From positions 1 to 54,047 of the forward strand of contig CAZVQW010000020.1 of NCBI GenBank assembly GCA_964629475.1: DNA of 54,047 nucleotides, given 5' to 3'. Of this stretch, positions 43,115-52,136 are shown piece after piece. The translations under genes and the position numbers were made by a program. Every line of letters starts with the position of its first letter. Position 1 is the first letter of the stretch. The DNA is from SMWD01 sp964629475. Its GTDB lineage: Bacteria; Pseudomonadota; Gammaproteobacteria; Steroidobacterales; GCA-2729495. Under the pieces are notes generated by a model that made no database searches, was not told the origin of the DNA, and worked only from the letters and a program-made list of their open reading frames with translations.

Positions 43115-43582
43115 TTACAGCGGCTGACCCTGGCGGATTTCCTCGTCGCTGGCCTGCCTGACATCCTCGATGACACCTTCAAAACACAGCGTCAGGCCCG
43201 CCAACGGGTGATTACTGTCCAGCGTGACGTGCTCGTCATCGATCTCCCTGACGACGAATCTCGTGACCTGACCGCTCTCCGTGCCGGTACCTTCGATCTG
43301 CATCCCCGGCTGGAGCTGGCCCGGATCGGGAAATGAAGTCAGCGGGATCTTCTGGATCAGTTCGGGATTCACTTCACCGAAGCCGTCCGCGGGGGTCACG
43401 GTCGCGCTGAAGCTGTCGCCGGCAGCCTTACCTTCCAGTTCATTCTCCAGGCCCGGGATGATCCCAGCCGCGCCATGCAGATAAATCAATGGCGTACCCT
43501 CTGCAGACGCGTCCAGAGTGGTGCCCTGTTCGTCGGTCAGCTTGAAATTGACACTGGCGACGCAATTTTTTGTGATGTTCAT
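43115..43582 (-). CDS. FKBP-type peptidyl-prolyl isomerase, SlyD-like
   Basis: A 155-residue cytosolic FKBP-type isomerase/chaperone. The FKBP part is seen in ASVNFKLTDEQGTTLDAS, YLHGAAGIIPGLENELEGKAAGD and PADGFGEVNPELIQKIP, with the insert-in-flap domain between (FPDPGQLQPGMQIEG to TLDSNHPLAGLTLCFEGVI). This is SlyD/FkpB topology. The metal-binding His/Cys-rich tail of E. coli SlyD is absent; the chain ends DEEIRQGQPL. GGGA precedes the ATG. It catalyses proline isomerisation and helps fold nascent or exported proteins, fitting the secB gene close by. Confidence 0.92.
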   Translation of the reverse strand: MNITKNCVASVNFKLTDEQGTTLDASAEGTPLIYLHGAAGIIPGLENELEGKAAGDSFSATVTPADGFGEVNPELIQKIPLTSFPDPGQLQPGMQIEGTGTESGQVTRFVVREIDDEHVTLDSNHPLAGLTLCFEGVIEDVRQASDEEIRQGQPL

Positions 43583-43836
43583 AATCCCGGTTTTCCTGTG
43601 CTAATCAACCGTGAATGCTAATCAACTCACCCGGGGTGCTGCAACCCGACCAAACCCGATGCACCGACGCCGGAACACCGACAAGAAAGGTTGCCGCGTA
43701 AAAATCAGTATCCGATCCCGTTTTTCCGTTGCATCGATCTGTATGGTAGATTCTGCACCGGATTTAGCCAAACGGGTCGAATACGATCAATCTACAATCG
43801 CTAATCGGCCAAGATAGAGAATTGAAAGAGACCAAT

Positions 43837-44454
43837 ATGAACAATGACGAGCCAACGCAAACCACGCGCCTCGACAAAATCGCAATCCGTGCCCGCATTA
43901 CGCTTATCGTGGGTTTCGTATTGCTGGCAGCCTGGATCACATACAGTGCAATAACCGGCCTGGCCTGGCTCCCGTGGCTGCTCGCGCGCAGCTGGCTGGT
44001 TACGCTCGTCATTATCGTCATCGTGTTTGTCGGCGCATTGCTGTTCAGCCTTGCACGGCCGAAGAATATTGCGTGGCGATTACTGTGCGAGCAATTCGGT
44101 CAGGAATTCGGCGAGACCCTCGATCGGAAAAATTTCGGTACCGGACGAGGCCAGGTCGGCGACTACGCCTATTTCGGAATTCGCTGCTTTGGCACACCGA
44201 GCGGACTCGAAGTCAGCAGAATCGTATCTGCCGTGAATCCGCCTCTTTATATACCGTGGTCTGCGGTGGCCAAGATCGATACATTTCCGAACCTGCTGAC
44301 CGGCCGCAAGGATTTCGAAACCGACATGCAGGCGCAGATCGCGTTGCGCGATCTGCCGGATTTAACGATCGAGGTACCCTGGCTGACCGAGTACCGCCAA
44401 CTCCTGCCTAAATCCGTCAAGTACCGCGCGATAAAACTGTCAAAGAAGGAATAG
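43837..44454 (+). CDS. Small membrane protein of unknown function
   Basis: I do not recognise this 205-residue protein. The ATG at 43837 has AAAGAG about eight bases upstream; a TTG at 43822 is less likely. Two hydrophobic segments lie at about 25-45 (ITLIVGFVLLAAWITYSAITG) and 53-75 (WLVTLVIIVIVFVGALLF), followed by a soluble C-terminal domain of some 125 residues (RGQVGDYAYFGIRCFGTPSGLEVSR, PPLYIPWSAVAKID, LTIEVPWLTEYRQLLP). The pattern of a short anchor and a beta-rich domain with PLYIPWSAV resembles small membrane proteins of unknown function seen in many proteobacteria. It is convergent with secB. Confidence 0.65.
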   Translation: MNNDEPTQTTRLDKIAIRARITLIVGFVLLAAWITYSAITGLAWLPWLLARSWLVTLVIIVIVFVGALLFSLARPKNIAWRLLCEQFGQEFGETLDRKNFGTGRGQVGDYAYFGIRCFGTPSGLEVSRIVSAVNPPLYIPWSAVAKIDTFPNLLTGRKDFETDMQAQIALRDLPDLTIEVPWLTEYRQLLPKSVKYRAIKLSKKE

Positions 44455-44457
44455 GTT

Positions 44458-44474
44458 CGAGCGGGCACCGCTCG
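44458..44474. terminator. Weak hairpin between convergent genes
   Basis: CGAGCGG and CCGCTCG pair around GCA between the stops of the membrane protein gene and secB. There is no U run, so termination here is uncertain. Confidence 0.3.
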
Positions 44475-44490
44475 CGCCTATTGTCCGGTG

Positions 44491-44961
44491 CTATGCTTCG
44501 GGATCCTTGGAAGTGTCGGATTCACTCGCCAGCTTTTCCTCGATCTCCTTGTACCGTGCCTCGAAATCGTAGACCTGCAGGCTAACCGGCGGGAAACCGC
44601 CTCGGATAGCGACACTATCGATCGTTTCGCGCAGATACGGGTATATCAAGGAAGGTGCCTCAATCTGCAGCGCGTGGCGCCGGGATTTCCCCCCAACCAG
44701 ACCCGGCGTTTTGAAAACGCCGGCTGCATGCGCTTCGATTACAAAGGCCACACCGGCTTCCACTGTTGCCGTAACTGTCGCCAGCAAAACCACTTCCCAG
44801 AGATCCTCACCCAGGTTGTCCTGGCGCAGCTCCAGTTGCAACGTGTAATCCGGCCGCCACTCCCCGGCAAAAACATCCTGACCCATGGGTGTCTCGAAAG
44901 ACAGGTCCTTCAGGACAATGCGCTCTACTTCGATGTTTCTCGAGAATTGTTCGTCAGTCAT
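44491..44961 (-). CDS. secB: SecB, protein-export chaperone
   Basis: A 156-residue SecB homologue, the normal length. SecB holds presecretory proteins unfolded and passes them to SecA at the inner membrane. Family blocks: NIEVERIVLKDLSFETP near the N-terminus, WRPDYTLQLELRQDNLGEDLWEVVLLATVTA, the segment AGVAFVIEAHAAGVF, and APSLIYPYLRETIDSVAIRGGFPPVSL. The last replaces the classic 'LFPYARE.I...V.RG.FP...L'. GAAGAG lies upstream of the ATG. Fits with the many Sec-exported proteins in the window. No grxC or gpsA partner gene is adjacent. Confidence 0.93.
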   Translation of the reverse strand: MTDEQFSRNIEVERIVLKDLSFETPMGQDVFAGEWRPDYTLQLELRQDNLGEDLWEVVLLATVTATVEAGVAFVIEAHAAGVFKTPGLVGGKSRRHALQIEAPSLIYPYLRETIDSVAIRGGFPPVSLQVYDFEARYKEIEEKLASESDTSKDPEA

Positions 44962-45198
44962 AATGCAGGCTCTTCAAATTGACAGGTTATTCGGACGAGC
45001 AGCATAGCAACTTGCCGTCACGTGACAAACCGATTGGTTGGCAAAACTCCGTCAATTTGCATTTCCCGCGCGCTTTGACGTAACGTGATCGTCGTTGCGT
45101 ATCGCCTTGAAATCGAATGAATCAGCCGCGTCACCCGGCCGTCTGGCCGGAATAATGTTTCCTGTTTGCAGAACCCCCCACGGAGGAAACCAGTTATC

Positions 45199-47244
45199 AT
45201 GCTGCGCCTGATTTCGAGATTCGTTCAGCGGCTCCGGTCACGGGCAACCCCGCCCGCACACCCGGAAATCCAGCGGGCCCGCCAATTATTCCAGTCGGGT
45301 CAACCGGGTCAGGCAGAGCAGATCTGTCACCAGGTGCTCGCGACCGAACCGGAAAATGCCGAGGCCAATAGCGTATTGGGCGGAATTGCGCTCCAGCAGG
45401 GCAGAATCGATCAGGCGATCGACCTTTTTTCCAGGGCTATCGATCTCGATTCGAATCAGCCCAGCTTTCACCAGGGCCTTGGTATCGCATACTGCAACCT
45501 CGGCAAAATGACCGAAGCCCTCCCCTGCTTTCAGCAAGCCATCACCCTCGATCCGAACAATCCGGCGGCCCACAGCAACCTCGGTAATTTTTTCGAGCGC
45601 ACCGGCAACCTCCCGGACGCCATGCGCTGTCATCGAAAAGCGATATCGGCCGACCCGACCTACCTGACCGCCTATATCAACCTCGCGAACATCCTGGACC
45701 AACAACGCAAACACAAGGAAGCGATCAAGACTTACCGGAAAGCGCTGCGCGTCGGGGCCGATAGTCCGGATAACCAGACCAACCTGGCCCTGCTGCACCA
45801 CAGACTCGGCCTCGCACTCAGGCAACTGGATAAAACCGACAAAGCCATTGCCCACTATGAAGAAGCGCTGGCCATGCAGCCGGACTTCGCCCTGGCTCAC
45901 AACAGCCTTGGCGGCGCATTGCTGGCCCGGAATGAACTGGATGCGGCGCTGGCGTGTTTTCGCCAGGCACTGAAGATCGAGCCGGGCTACGCCAGGGTTC
46001 ATTCGAACCTGCTGATGACCATGAACTACCTGCCCGGGGCAACCCAGGAGCGCATATATAAAGAATCACTCGCATTCGACGCGCAACATGCCAGGGGACT
46101 GTTGCAAGGCCGGCAACCGTTCCGCAACTCCAGGAACAAGCAAAAAGTACTCAGGGTGGGTTATTTGTCGCCTGATTTTCGGGAACATTCCGTGGCGTTC
46201 TTCACTCGGCGCCTGCTGGGTGAGCACAATCGGGAAGCCGTGGAAGTTTTCTGTTACGCCGATGTCGAAAGACCCGATGACCTGACCGGGCAATTTCAGG
46301 CTCAGGCCGACCACTGGTTGTCGATTTTCAAAATGCAGGATGAGGAAGTTGCCGCACACATTCGCCAGGATGGCATCGATATCCTGATCGATCTTGCCGG
46401 GCATACGTCACAAAGCCGACTGCTGGTGTTCGCACGCAAGCCGGCGCCCATCCAGGTGAACTGGCTCGGGTATCCGAATACTACAGGTATAAAAGCCATG
46501 GATTATCGGTTGACTGATCTGGTCGCAGATCCGCAAGGTGAAGCCGACCGGCTGCATAGCGAGAAACTGGTCCGGCTCGAAAACGGTTTTCTGTGCTACC
46601 AGGCGGACGAATCAATCCCGGACGGCTCGACTCCCCCCTGCCTGCAACAGGGACATGTCACTTTCGGCTCATTCAACACGATAAAAAAGGTGACGCCCGA
46701 TGTCGTGCGCGTCTGGTCACGGATTTTGCAGTCCATTCCGGAAGCGCGCCTGGTTATGAAGTCCAATGCGCTCGAGGATGAGACGACGAAAACAAGTTTG
46801 CTGCAGGCGTTTGGCGAGCATGGCATCGACCGGAACCGCATCGACCTGATCAACGCGGTTCCGCACAGAAGGGACCATATGAAAATGTATTCCCGCATTG
46901 ACATCAGCCTCGATCCGTTTCCGTACAACGGCACGACCACGACCTGCGAGGCACTGTGGATGGGCGTCCCGGTGATTTCCCTGCGCGGTGACCGGCATGC
47001 AGGTCGGGTCGGTGCGAGTATCCTGCAGCACATCGAATTGCCCGGGTTGATTGCCGAAAGCGAAGACGAGTACCTCGAACTCGCACAAAAGATTGCCGTT
47101 GACACCCGGAAACTGGCCACGCTACGCAAGACGTTGCGCCCGCAGATGCGCGAGTCGGCCCTGATGAACCTGCCGGCTTTCACGGCAACGCTCGAGAACG
47201 CTTACCGGAAAATGTGGGTCACATGGTGCAACAAGCGCAAGTGA
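45199..47244 (+). CDS. TPR + GT41 O-GlcNAc-transferase-like protein, copy 1
   Basis: A 681-residue protein with N-terminal TPRs (about residues 20-270, e.g. AEANSVLGGIALQQGRIDQAIDLFSRAIDLDSN) and a C-terminal GT41 domain like eukaryotic OGT and plant SPINDLY. Catalytic-domain landmarks: RVGYLSPDFREHSVAFF (His equivalent to the OGT active site), LAGHTSQSRL, IQVNWLGYPNTTGIKAMDYRLTD, GSFNTIKKVTPDVVRVW (Lys contacting UDP) and SLDPFPYNGTTTTCEALWMG. The ATG at 45199 has GGAGG upstream. It probably transfers a sugar from a nucleotide donor to Ser/Thr of cytosolic proteins or to an exported acceptor before export. It lies next to a paralogue and to sulfotransferase genes. Confidence 0.92.
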   Translation: MLRLISRFVQRLRSRATPPAHPEIQRARQLFQSGQPGQAEQICHQVLATEPENAEANSVLGGIALQQGRIDQAIDLFSRAIDLDSNQPSFHQGLGIAYCNLGKMTEALPCFQQAITLDPNNPAAHSNLGNFFERTGNLPDAMRCHRKAISADPTYLTAYINLANILDQQRKHKEAIKTYRKALRVGADSPDNQTNLALLHHRLGLALRQLDKTDKAIAHYEEALAMQPDFALAHNSLGGALLARNELDAALACFRQALKIEPGYARVHSNLLMTMNYLPGATQERIYKESLAFDAQHARGLLQGRQPFRNSRNKQKVLRVGYLSPDFREHSVAFFTRRLLGEHNREAVEVFCYADVERPDDLTGQFQAQADHWLSIFKMQDEEVAAHIRQDGIDILIDLAGHTSQSRLLVFARKPAPIQVNWLGYPNTTGIKAMDYRLTDLVADPQGEADRLHSEKLVRLENGFLCYQADESIPDGSTPPCLQQGHVTFGSFNTIKKVTPDVVRVWSRILQSIPEARLVMKSNALEDETTKTSLLQAFGEHGIDRNRIDLINAVPHRRDHMKMYSRIDISLDPFPYNGTTTTCEALWMGVPVISLRGDRHAGRVGASILQHIELPGLIAESEDEYLELAQKIAVDTRKLATLRKTLRPQMRESALMNLPAFTATLENAYRKMWVTWCNKRK

Positions 47245-47383
47245 ATCACGGGCCGATCGGTCATTCGAGCGCCTCCCCTGGCGGTTGCAACCCTCCTCGA
47301 AACACTGCCAATGCAGAGGTTATTGCGCAGGACATAATTTCGCATATTATTTACTCTGAGCGAAAGGCAAGAGACGAATCACT

Positions 47384-49459
47384 TTGACCGCTGACTTGTT
47401 GACCGAGGCCCGCAGATTCTCGCAGGCAGGCCGTCTGGAGGAATCCGCAAAAAAGTATCGGCAGATACTGGCTCTCGAACCGGAAAATCCCCAGGCACAT
47501 TTCGAACTGGGAATAACCGTCTTTCGCCAGGGACAGCATGAATCGGCGATTACACACCTGGGAAAAGCCATTGAGCTGAATTCGGGTCAACCGGCCTTCC
47601 ACAATGCCCTGGGTATTGCATACAGCGGCGCCGGTAACCTGCCCGCGGGAACAGCATGCTTCGAACGTGCACTCGAGCTCGAACCCGGCTTTGCGGCCGC
47701 ACTCAACAACCTTGGAAATAATCTGAAAGACCAGGGCAAATTGGCGGATGCCGCCGGCTGCTACCGAAAAGTTATTTCCGCGCACCCAAATTACACCAAC
47801 GCCTATATCAACCTGGGCGACCTGCTCAGGCGGCAGGGAGAACTTGCGGCGGCACTGGCTACCTATCGGTCCGTACCGGCAGCGGATGCCGGCAACCCCG
47901 AGATCCGCTTCAAGCTGGCCGTCACACTGAGCCAGTTGAGTGAGTACGCCGAAGCGATAGCGCTGCTGGAAGGGATTGTCGAGAGCCACCCGGATTATCC
48001 CAATGTTCACAACAGCCTTGGCCTCGCCCTGATCCGACTCGGCAGGTTCGAAGAAGGCATCGCGAGTTATGAGAAAGCAATCGAATCCGACCCGGAATCC
48101 GCCGCACCTTATAACAACCTTGGCAATGCGCTCAAAGAACAAAACGATCTGGAGGGTGCCATCGCCGCCTATCGAAATGCGCTGGCCGTCAAACCGGACC
48201 ATGCCCGCGCACATTCCAACCTGTTGCTGGCACTGAATTACCTGGCGGATACATCTCAGCAGGATCTCTACGAGGCTGCGCTGGAGTTTGAAACCCAACA
48301 GACGGGTAACGCGGCAAAAAGCCGCCCATCGTTTCGCAATTCCAGGGACGAACACAGGCGACTGAGAATCGGCTATGTTTCTCCTGATTTCAGGGCTCAT
48401 TCAGTCGCTCATTTCATCAGGAAGCTGATCGGTACACACGATCGGGATCAGGTCGAGGTGTTCTGCTTCGCCAACGTCACGGTGCATGACAACATCACCG
48501 ACGAATTCAAGGCACAGACAGATCACTGGGTGTCTATCCTCGGCATGGAGGACCGGGAGGCTGCGGAGCGAATCAGGGCGGAGTGCATCGATATCCTGAT
48601 CGACCTGGCCGGACACACGGCGGACAACCGACTGCTGATGTTTTCTCTCCGGCCGGCGCCGATACAGGCAACCTGGCTCGGCTACCCGAACACGACGGGG
48701 ATGTCCTGCATGGACTATCGCTTGACGGACGCCGTTGCGGATCCGCCGGGCGCCGTTGATCGATGGTATACGGAGAAACTGATCAGGCTGCCGCATGCTT
48801 TTCTCTGCTACCAATCCGACGAGGCCAATCCGGCGGTCACCGCATGTCCGCATCCGGAACAGGGACACATTACCTACGGAAGCTTCAATGCTCTGCCAAA
48901 AATCACCCCTGACGTCATACGAACCTGGGCGGCGATAATGACGGCCACGCCCGATTCACGCCTGATCCTCAAAGCAACGGCATTCAAGCACGAGTCGACG
49001 AGAGAACGAATTATCGAGGCGTTCGGCAAGCACGGCATTGCCGCCGAACGCCTGGACCTGCCGGGCCTGGTCCCGAACCGGGACGAACACCTGGCAATGT
49101 ATTCCAAAATCGATATCGGCCTCGACCCGTTTCCGTACAACGGCACAACCACCACCTTCGAAGCGCTCTGGATGGGTGTGCCGGTCATCAGCCTGGTCGG
49201 CGACCGGCATGCGAGTCGCGTCGGCGCCAGCATCCTGCACCATGTCGGTATCCCGGAACTGGCAACCGACACCGTGGATGAATACATCGGACTGGCCCGC
49301 TCACTCGCCACCGACAAGCAGCGGCTCGTTCGAATGAGGGAAGCGCTGCGGCCGAAAATGCTCGAGTCCGGCATCATGGATCCGCAGCGGTTTGCACGAT
49401 CGCTGGAGGATGCGTATAGAGCGATGTGGAAAACCTGGTGCGACGACCATCGTCGCTGA
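47384..49459 (+). CDS. TPR + GT41 O-GlcNAc-transferase-like protein, copy 2
   Basis: A 691-residue tandem paralogue of the preceding protein, 139 bases downstream. TPR region about residues 1-275; GT41 domain about 310-690 with RIGYVSPDFRAHSVAHF, LAGHTADNRL, IQATWLGYPNTTGMSCMDYR, YGSFNALPKITPDVIRTW and LDPFPYNGTTTTFEALWMG. The start is TTG at 47384; no in-frame ATG gives a better N-terminus, and the first TPR would otherwise be cut. A weak purine-rich GAGA lies about nine bases upstream. Low initiation at TTG could keep its level below that of copy 1. Both catalytic His and Lys positions are kept, so it is likely active. Acceptor unknown. Confidence 0.9.
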   Translation: MTADLLTEARRFSQAGRLEESAKKYRQILALEPENPQAHFELGITVFRQGQHESAITHLGKAIELNSGQPAFHNALGIAYSGAGNLPAGTACFERALELEPGFAAALNNLGNNLKDQGKLADAAGCYRKVISAHPNYTNAYINLGDLLRRQGELAAALATYRSVPAADAGNPEIRFKLAVTLSQLSEYAEAIALLEGIVESHPDYPNVHNSLGLALIRLGRFEEGIASYEKAIESDPESAAPYNNLGNALKEQNDLEGAIAAYRNALAVKPDHARAHSNLLLALNYLADTSQQDLYEAALEFETQQTGNAAKSRPSFRNSRDEHRRLRIGYVSPDFRAHSVAHFIRKLIGTHDRDQVEVFCFANVTVHDNITDEFKAQTDHWVSILGMEDREAAERIRAECIDILIDLAGHTADNRLLMFSLRPAPIQATWLGYPNTTGMSCMDYRLTDAVADPPGAVDRWYTEKLIRLPHAFLCYQSDEANPAVTACPHPEQGHITYGSFNALPKITPDVIRTWAAIMTATPDSRLILKATAFKHESTRERIIEAFGKHGIAAERLDLPGLVPNRDEHLAMYSKIDIGLDPFPYNGTTTTFEALWMGVPVISLVGDRHASRVGASILHHVGIPELATDTVDEYIGLARSLATDKQRLVRMREALRPKMLESGIMDPQRFARSLEDAYRAMWKTWCDDHRR

Positions 49460-49464
49460 CCGGG

Positions 49465-50253
49465 CTACTCTCCGGCTGCTTCCCTGCTACGCTGCGCGGC
49501 GCCAATAGCATCGTCAACCATCTGCTTTTGCCGGTCCGTCCACAGGCGCTGCCAGTCGCCGGGACGGTAATCGGAGACGTGCCCGGACTGAAACCCGCTG
49601 TCCGCATCGAATGCCCTGACCTGACCGAGAACCTCTACGATAGCTTCGGGATCGGCGCTTTGCCTGACCTTGCCCTCCCCGTCGAACACGCGATTCTCCA
49701 AATCTGAAATCTGCTTCCTGACCTGTCGCTTCGAAAATCTGTAATCAATATCCCTGAGAATCCCTTCATTCAGGTCCGGCAGGCCAATGAAGGCGGCGAT
49801 CCGGCGAATGACATCGAAACTATGTGTCTCGATCGATTCAAAAGAAACATTCAATATCCTATCAGCGGGCCATCGATCGTAATGCGAATCTATCTCCAGG
49901 CTTTTGGCAACCGTTTTTCCAATTGCCTGTTCATCGAAATCCACTTTCAGGAACTGGAAATAGGAAAACAGGCGATCCCGCAGTTCCCGCTTGTTTCTGA
50001 TGACGATGACGCCCGGTTCTGCACGAAGCATCGTATGCAACTTGACGACGCAACGAGTATCTGCCGGCCGGGCTTTCACATAGGCCCCGGCAATTTCCAG
50101 TGACTCCTCGTCCGCCTTGGGCACATGCTCCGGAATCAGTTTCAGGCCCGCTTCCTGAACCAGGGAGCGTGCAACATTAAACGACCACATGGAGCCGACT
50201 CTCGGCAATCCCGCGATCGAGACGACCGGAAAAATTGGTGGTGAATCTTTCAT
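49465..50253 (-). CDS. Sulfotransferase-family protein
   Basis: A P-loop sulfotransferase of about 262 residues. The 5'-phosphosulfate loop is SIAGLPRVGSMWSFNVAR; the 3'-phosphate site is VIVIRNKRELRDRLFSYFQF with the conserved Arg and Ser; RILNVSFESIETHSFDVIRRIAAFIGLPD is the usual third block. The start at 50253 (MKDSPPIFPVV) is chosen because it places the loop near the N-terminus; a GTG at 50292 is possible and neither has a clear ribosome-binding site. It would transfer sulfate from PAPS to a sugar or protein acceptor in the cytosol. It ends five bases from the convergent GT41 gene. Confidence 0.75.
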   Translation of the reverse strand: MKDSPPIFPVVSIAGLPRVGSMWSFNVARSLVQEAGLKLIPEHVPKADEESLEIAGAYVKARPADTRCVVKLHTMLRAEPGVIVIRNKRELRDRLFSYFQFLKVDFDEQAIGKTVAKSLEIDSHYDRWPADRILNVSFESIETHSFDVIRRIAAFIGLPDLNEGILRDIDYRFSKRQVRKQISDLENRVFDGEGKVRQSADPEAIVEVLGQVRAFDADSGFQSGHVSDYRPGDWQRLWTDRQKQMVDDAIGAAQRSREAAGE

Positions 50254-50465
50254 GGGCAAATGGTTACACAGAAATTGCTGCCGGGCCATCACGCTACAAA
50301 CTTTAGTGAAGAATCCGACACGGTGTTCTTGGTAAAAGTTTTGCGGACTCCGGTGTTCTGTTAGGGTGTCGGCCCGTCAGCCGACCGCCGCCATGCTGCC
50401 TCTTCGTTTTTGAAGCAAGATATGTTTATGCTCAACTTCTTCTGCCACTTACATGGTTCACTACA

Positions 50466-51464
50466 ATGACGACCCACGACGACCCCGCCACGCATCTCAT
50501 CACAAGCGTGACCTCCGGGCTCTGCAACAGATTGTGGGTTCTGGCCTGCGCATTGCGTCTCGCCGATCAATGCGGCCGTCAGGTCAAGTTATTGTGGCTA
50601 CAGCGGACAGGCCGTGTCGGTCTGCCCTACGAAGGCGACGAAGCCTCCTCTCTCGAAGATTTCTTCCTGCCGGATATCGACGGCCTGGCATCCATCGAAC
50701 CGCTTACGTTGCCGCCGACCTTACCGGAAGACGCCGTGGGTCTGGATTTCAGGGATATTCACGAACTCACGCTGGCAAACCAGGCCGGACGACCGATGGA
50801 AATCACGCCGGAGCTGGTGGCCAAGGCTACCGCACCGCGAATCCTGGATGTCCACGATCCGGACATCGCCGCGGCAGCGGACGTGTGGATCAATCTGTCG
50901 ACGATGCCGGTCGGCGGACCGGACGACGGCATGGAGCGGTTTGCCACCTATCCCGACCAACTCGGGATAAACCACAAAGACGCCTTCCTGATGTCATTAT
51001 CGTCGTATGCACGCCGACTTCAGCTCCGGCCTGCCGAGCAACAGATCGTAGACGAACTCGTGACAGGCATGCGCAATGAACCGGGTGGTGGCAGGCTGGT
51101 CGGAATTCATGTGCGGGAGACGGATCTGAAACAGCGCAGCGCCGTTGACCGGAACGCACGAGTGGCGGATATCATCCACCAACTGACATGCACGCCGGGA
51201 CAGGGCGCACGAGTCTTCCTGGCCAGCGACTCCGAGGCATGGCTCGCGGAATTCGTACAAACGTGGGTTCGCCCCCAGGCCCGCACCGCTATCACGACAT
51301 ACGAGAATCCGATCAAGACCGAGAACTCGGTGGCCGGTTCGCGCGCGGCGCTGGTCGACCTGTACACTCTCGCTGCCTGCGACCAAATCTACGGCACGGC
51401 GGGGTCATCCTTCTCATCGTATGCATGGCTTTTATCCGATGCCCAGTTCTGGATTCATTCCTGA
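50466..51464 (+). CDS. Fucosyltransferase-like GT-B protein
   Basis: A 332-residue protein that resembles the alpha-1,6/protein O-fucosyltransferase superfamily (FUT8, NodZ, POFUT). The family landmarks are SGLCNRLWVLACALRLADQ at the N-terminus (the G-x-x-N-R element), the H-x-R motif in GIHVRETDLKQR that binds GDP-sugar phosphate, VFLASDSEAWL, and the C-terminal ALVDLYTLAACDQIYGTAGSSFSSYAWLL. No signal or membrane segment is seen. It is followed after 12 bases by a sulfotransferase gene, so fucosylation and sulfation may act in sequence. Donor specificity (GDP-fucose) is an inference from fold motifs. Confidence 0.72.
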   Translation: MTTHDDPATHLITSVTSGLCNRLWVLACALRLADQCGRQVKLLWLQRTGRVGLPYEGDEASSLEDFFLPDIDGLASIEPLTLPPTLPEDAVGLDFRDIHELTLANQAGRPMEITPELVAKATAPRILDVHDPDIAAAADVWINLSTMPVGGPDDGMERFATYPDQLGINHKDAFLMSLSSYARRLQLRPAEQQIVDELVTGMRNEPGGGRLVGIHVRETDLKQRSAVDRNARVADIIHQLTCTPGQGARVFLASDSEAWLAEFVQTWVRPQARTAITTYENPIKTENSVAGSRAALVDLYTLAACDQIYGTAGSSFSSYAWLLSDAQFWIHS

Positions 51465-51476
51465 CGCAACAGCACG

Positions 51477-52136
51477 ATGAGCGACAATCGACTAACCTGG
51501 ATTGCATCCTATCCTCGCAGCGGGAACACGTTTCTCCGCACGATACTTTGGCATTGTTTTGGACTTCGCTCGGCGAGCGTGTACCCGGATGACCTCGGCG
51601 GAAATACCGCACTGGAGCAGTACGTCGGCCATATCGGGCACGATGATCTGAAGGGACTGACGACATTTCCGGGCAACGGCATTCCGCTCTTCAAGACTCA
51701 CGAACACCCGATTGACGACAATCCGGCCATATATGTCATCCGCGATGGCAGGGCCGCTGCCGTCAGCCTGTGGAAATTTTACGATGCAACCCCGTCCAGA
51801 AAACGCTTCTCGATGGAAGACATCATCGAAGGCCGACACAAATTCGGGACATGGTCGAGCCATGTTCAAGCCTGGGCGCCCTGTGAACGCAACAACACCC
51901 TGTTACTGAAGTACGAGGATATGGAATCGGATCTCCCCGGTACGCTGGATACGCTAAACAACTTCCTTAACAGAGACATCGTGAAACATGACATCCCGGA
52001 CAGGAATTCCATCGCCGACGCACCGGGGAAATGGGTTCGAAAAAAAACCGACTGGAGAGCAGGTCTTTCAAACGATCAACTGACCCGATTCAACGAACTG
52101 AACCGGGATATGCTGATCAGGATGGGATATTTATAG
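51477..52136 (+). CDS. Sulfotransferase-family protein (short)
   Basis: A 219-residue sulfotransferase. The PAPS 5'-loop is SYPRSGNTFLRTIL at the very N-terminus, and the 3'-phosphate site is YVIRDGRAAAVSLWKFY. LKYEDMESDLPGTLDTLNNFL and the C-terminal KWVRKKTDWRAGLSNDQLTRF match the later blocks, so it is complete though short. It starts 12 bases after the fucosyltransferase-like gene in a likely operon. Its last six bases overlap the convergent FkbM gene. The acceptor is unknown; a sugar made by the preceding enzyme is plausible. Confidence 0.88.
   Translation: MSDNRLTWIASYPRSGNTFLRTILWHCFGLRSASVYPDDLGGNTALEQYVGHIGHDDLKGLTTFPGNGIPLFKTHEHPIDDNPAIYVIRDGRAAAVSLWKFYDATPSRKRFSMEDIIEGRHKFGTWSSHVQAWAPCERNNTLLLKYEDMESDLPGTLDTLNNFLNRDIVKHDIPDRNSIADAPGKWVRKKTDWRAGLSNDQLTRFNELNRDMLIRMGYL

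Noticed and set aside
44458..44474. A further REP copy between the membrane protein gene and secB
   Set aside because: The hairpin CGAGCGG/CCGCTCG lacks the GGCTTTAGCC-type core of the family.
47351..48400. A 349-codon minus-strand frame opposite the second GT41 gene
   Set aside because: The TPR-coding strand gives long antisense frames by codon bias; the sense protein is unambiguous.
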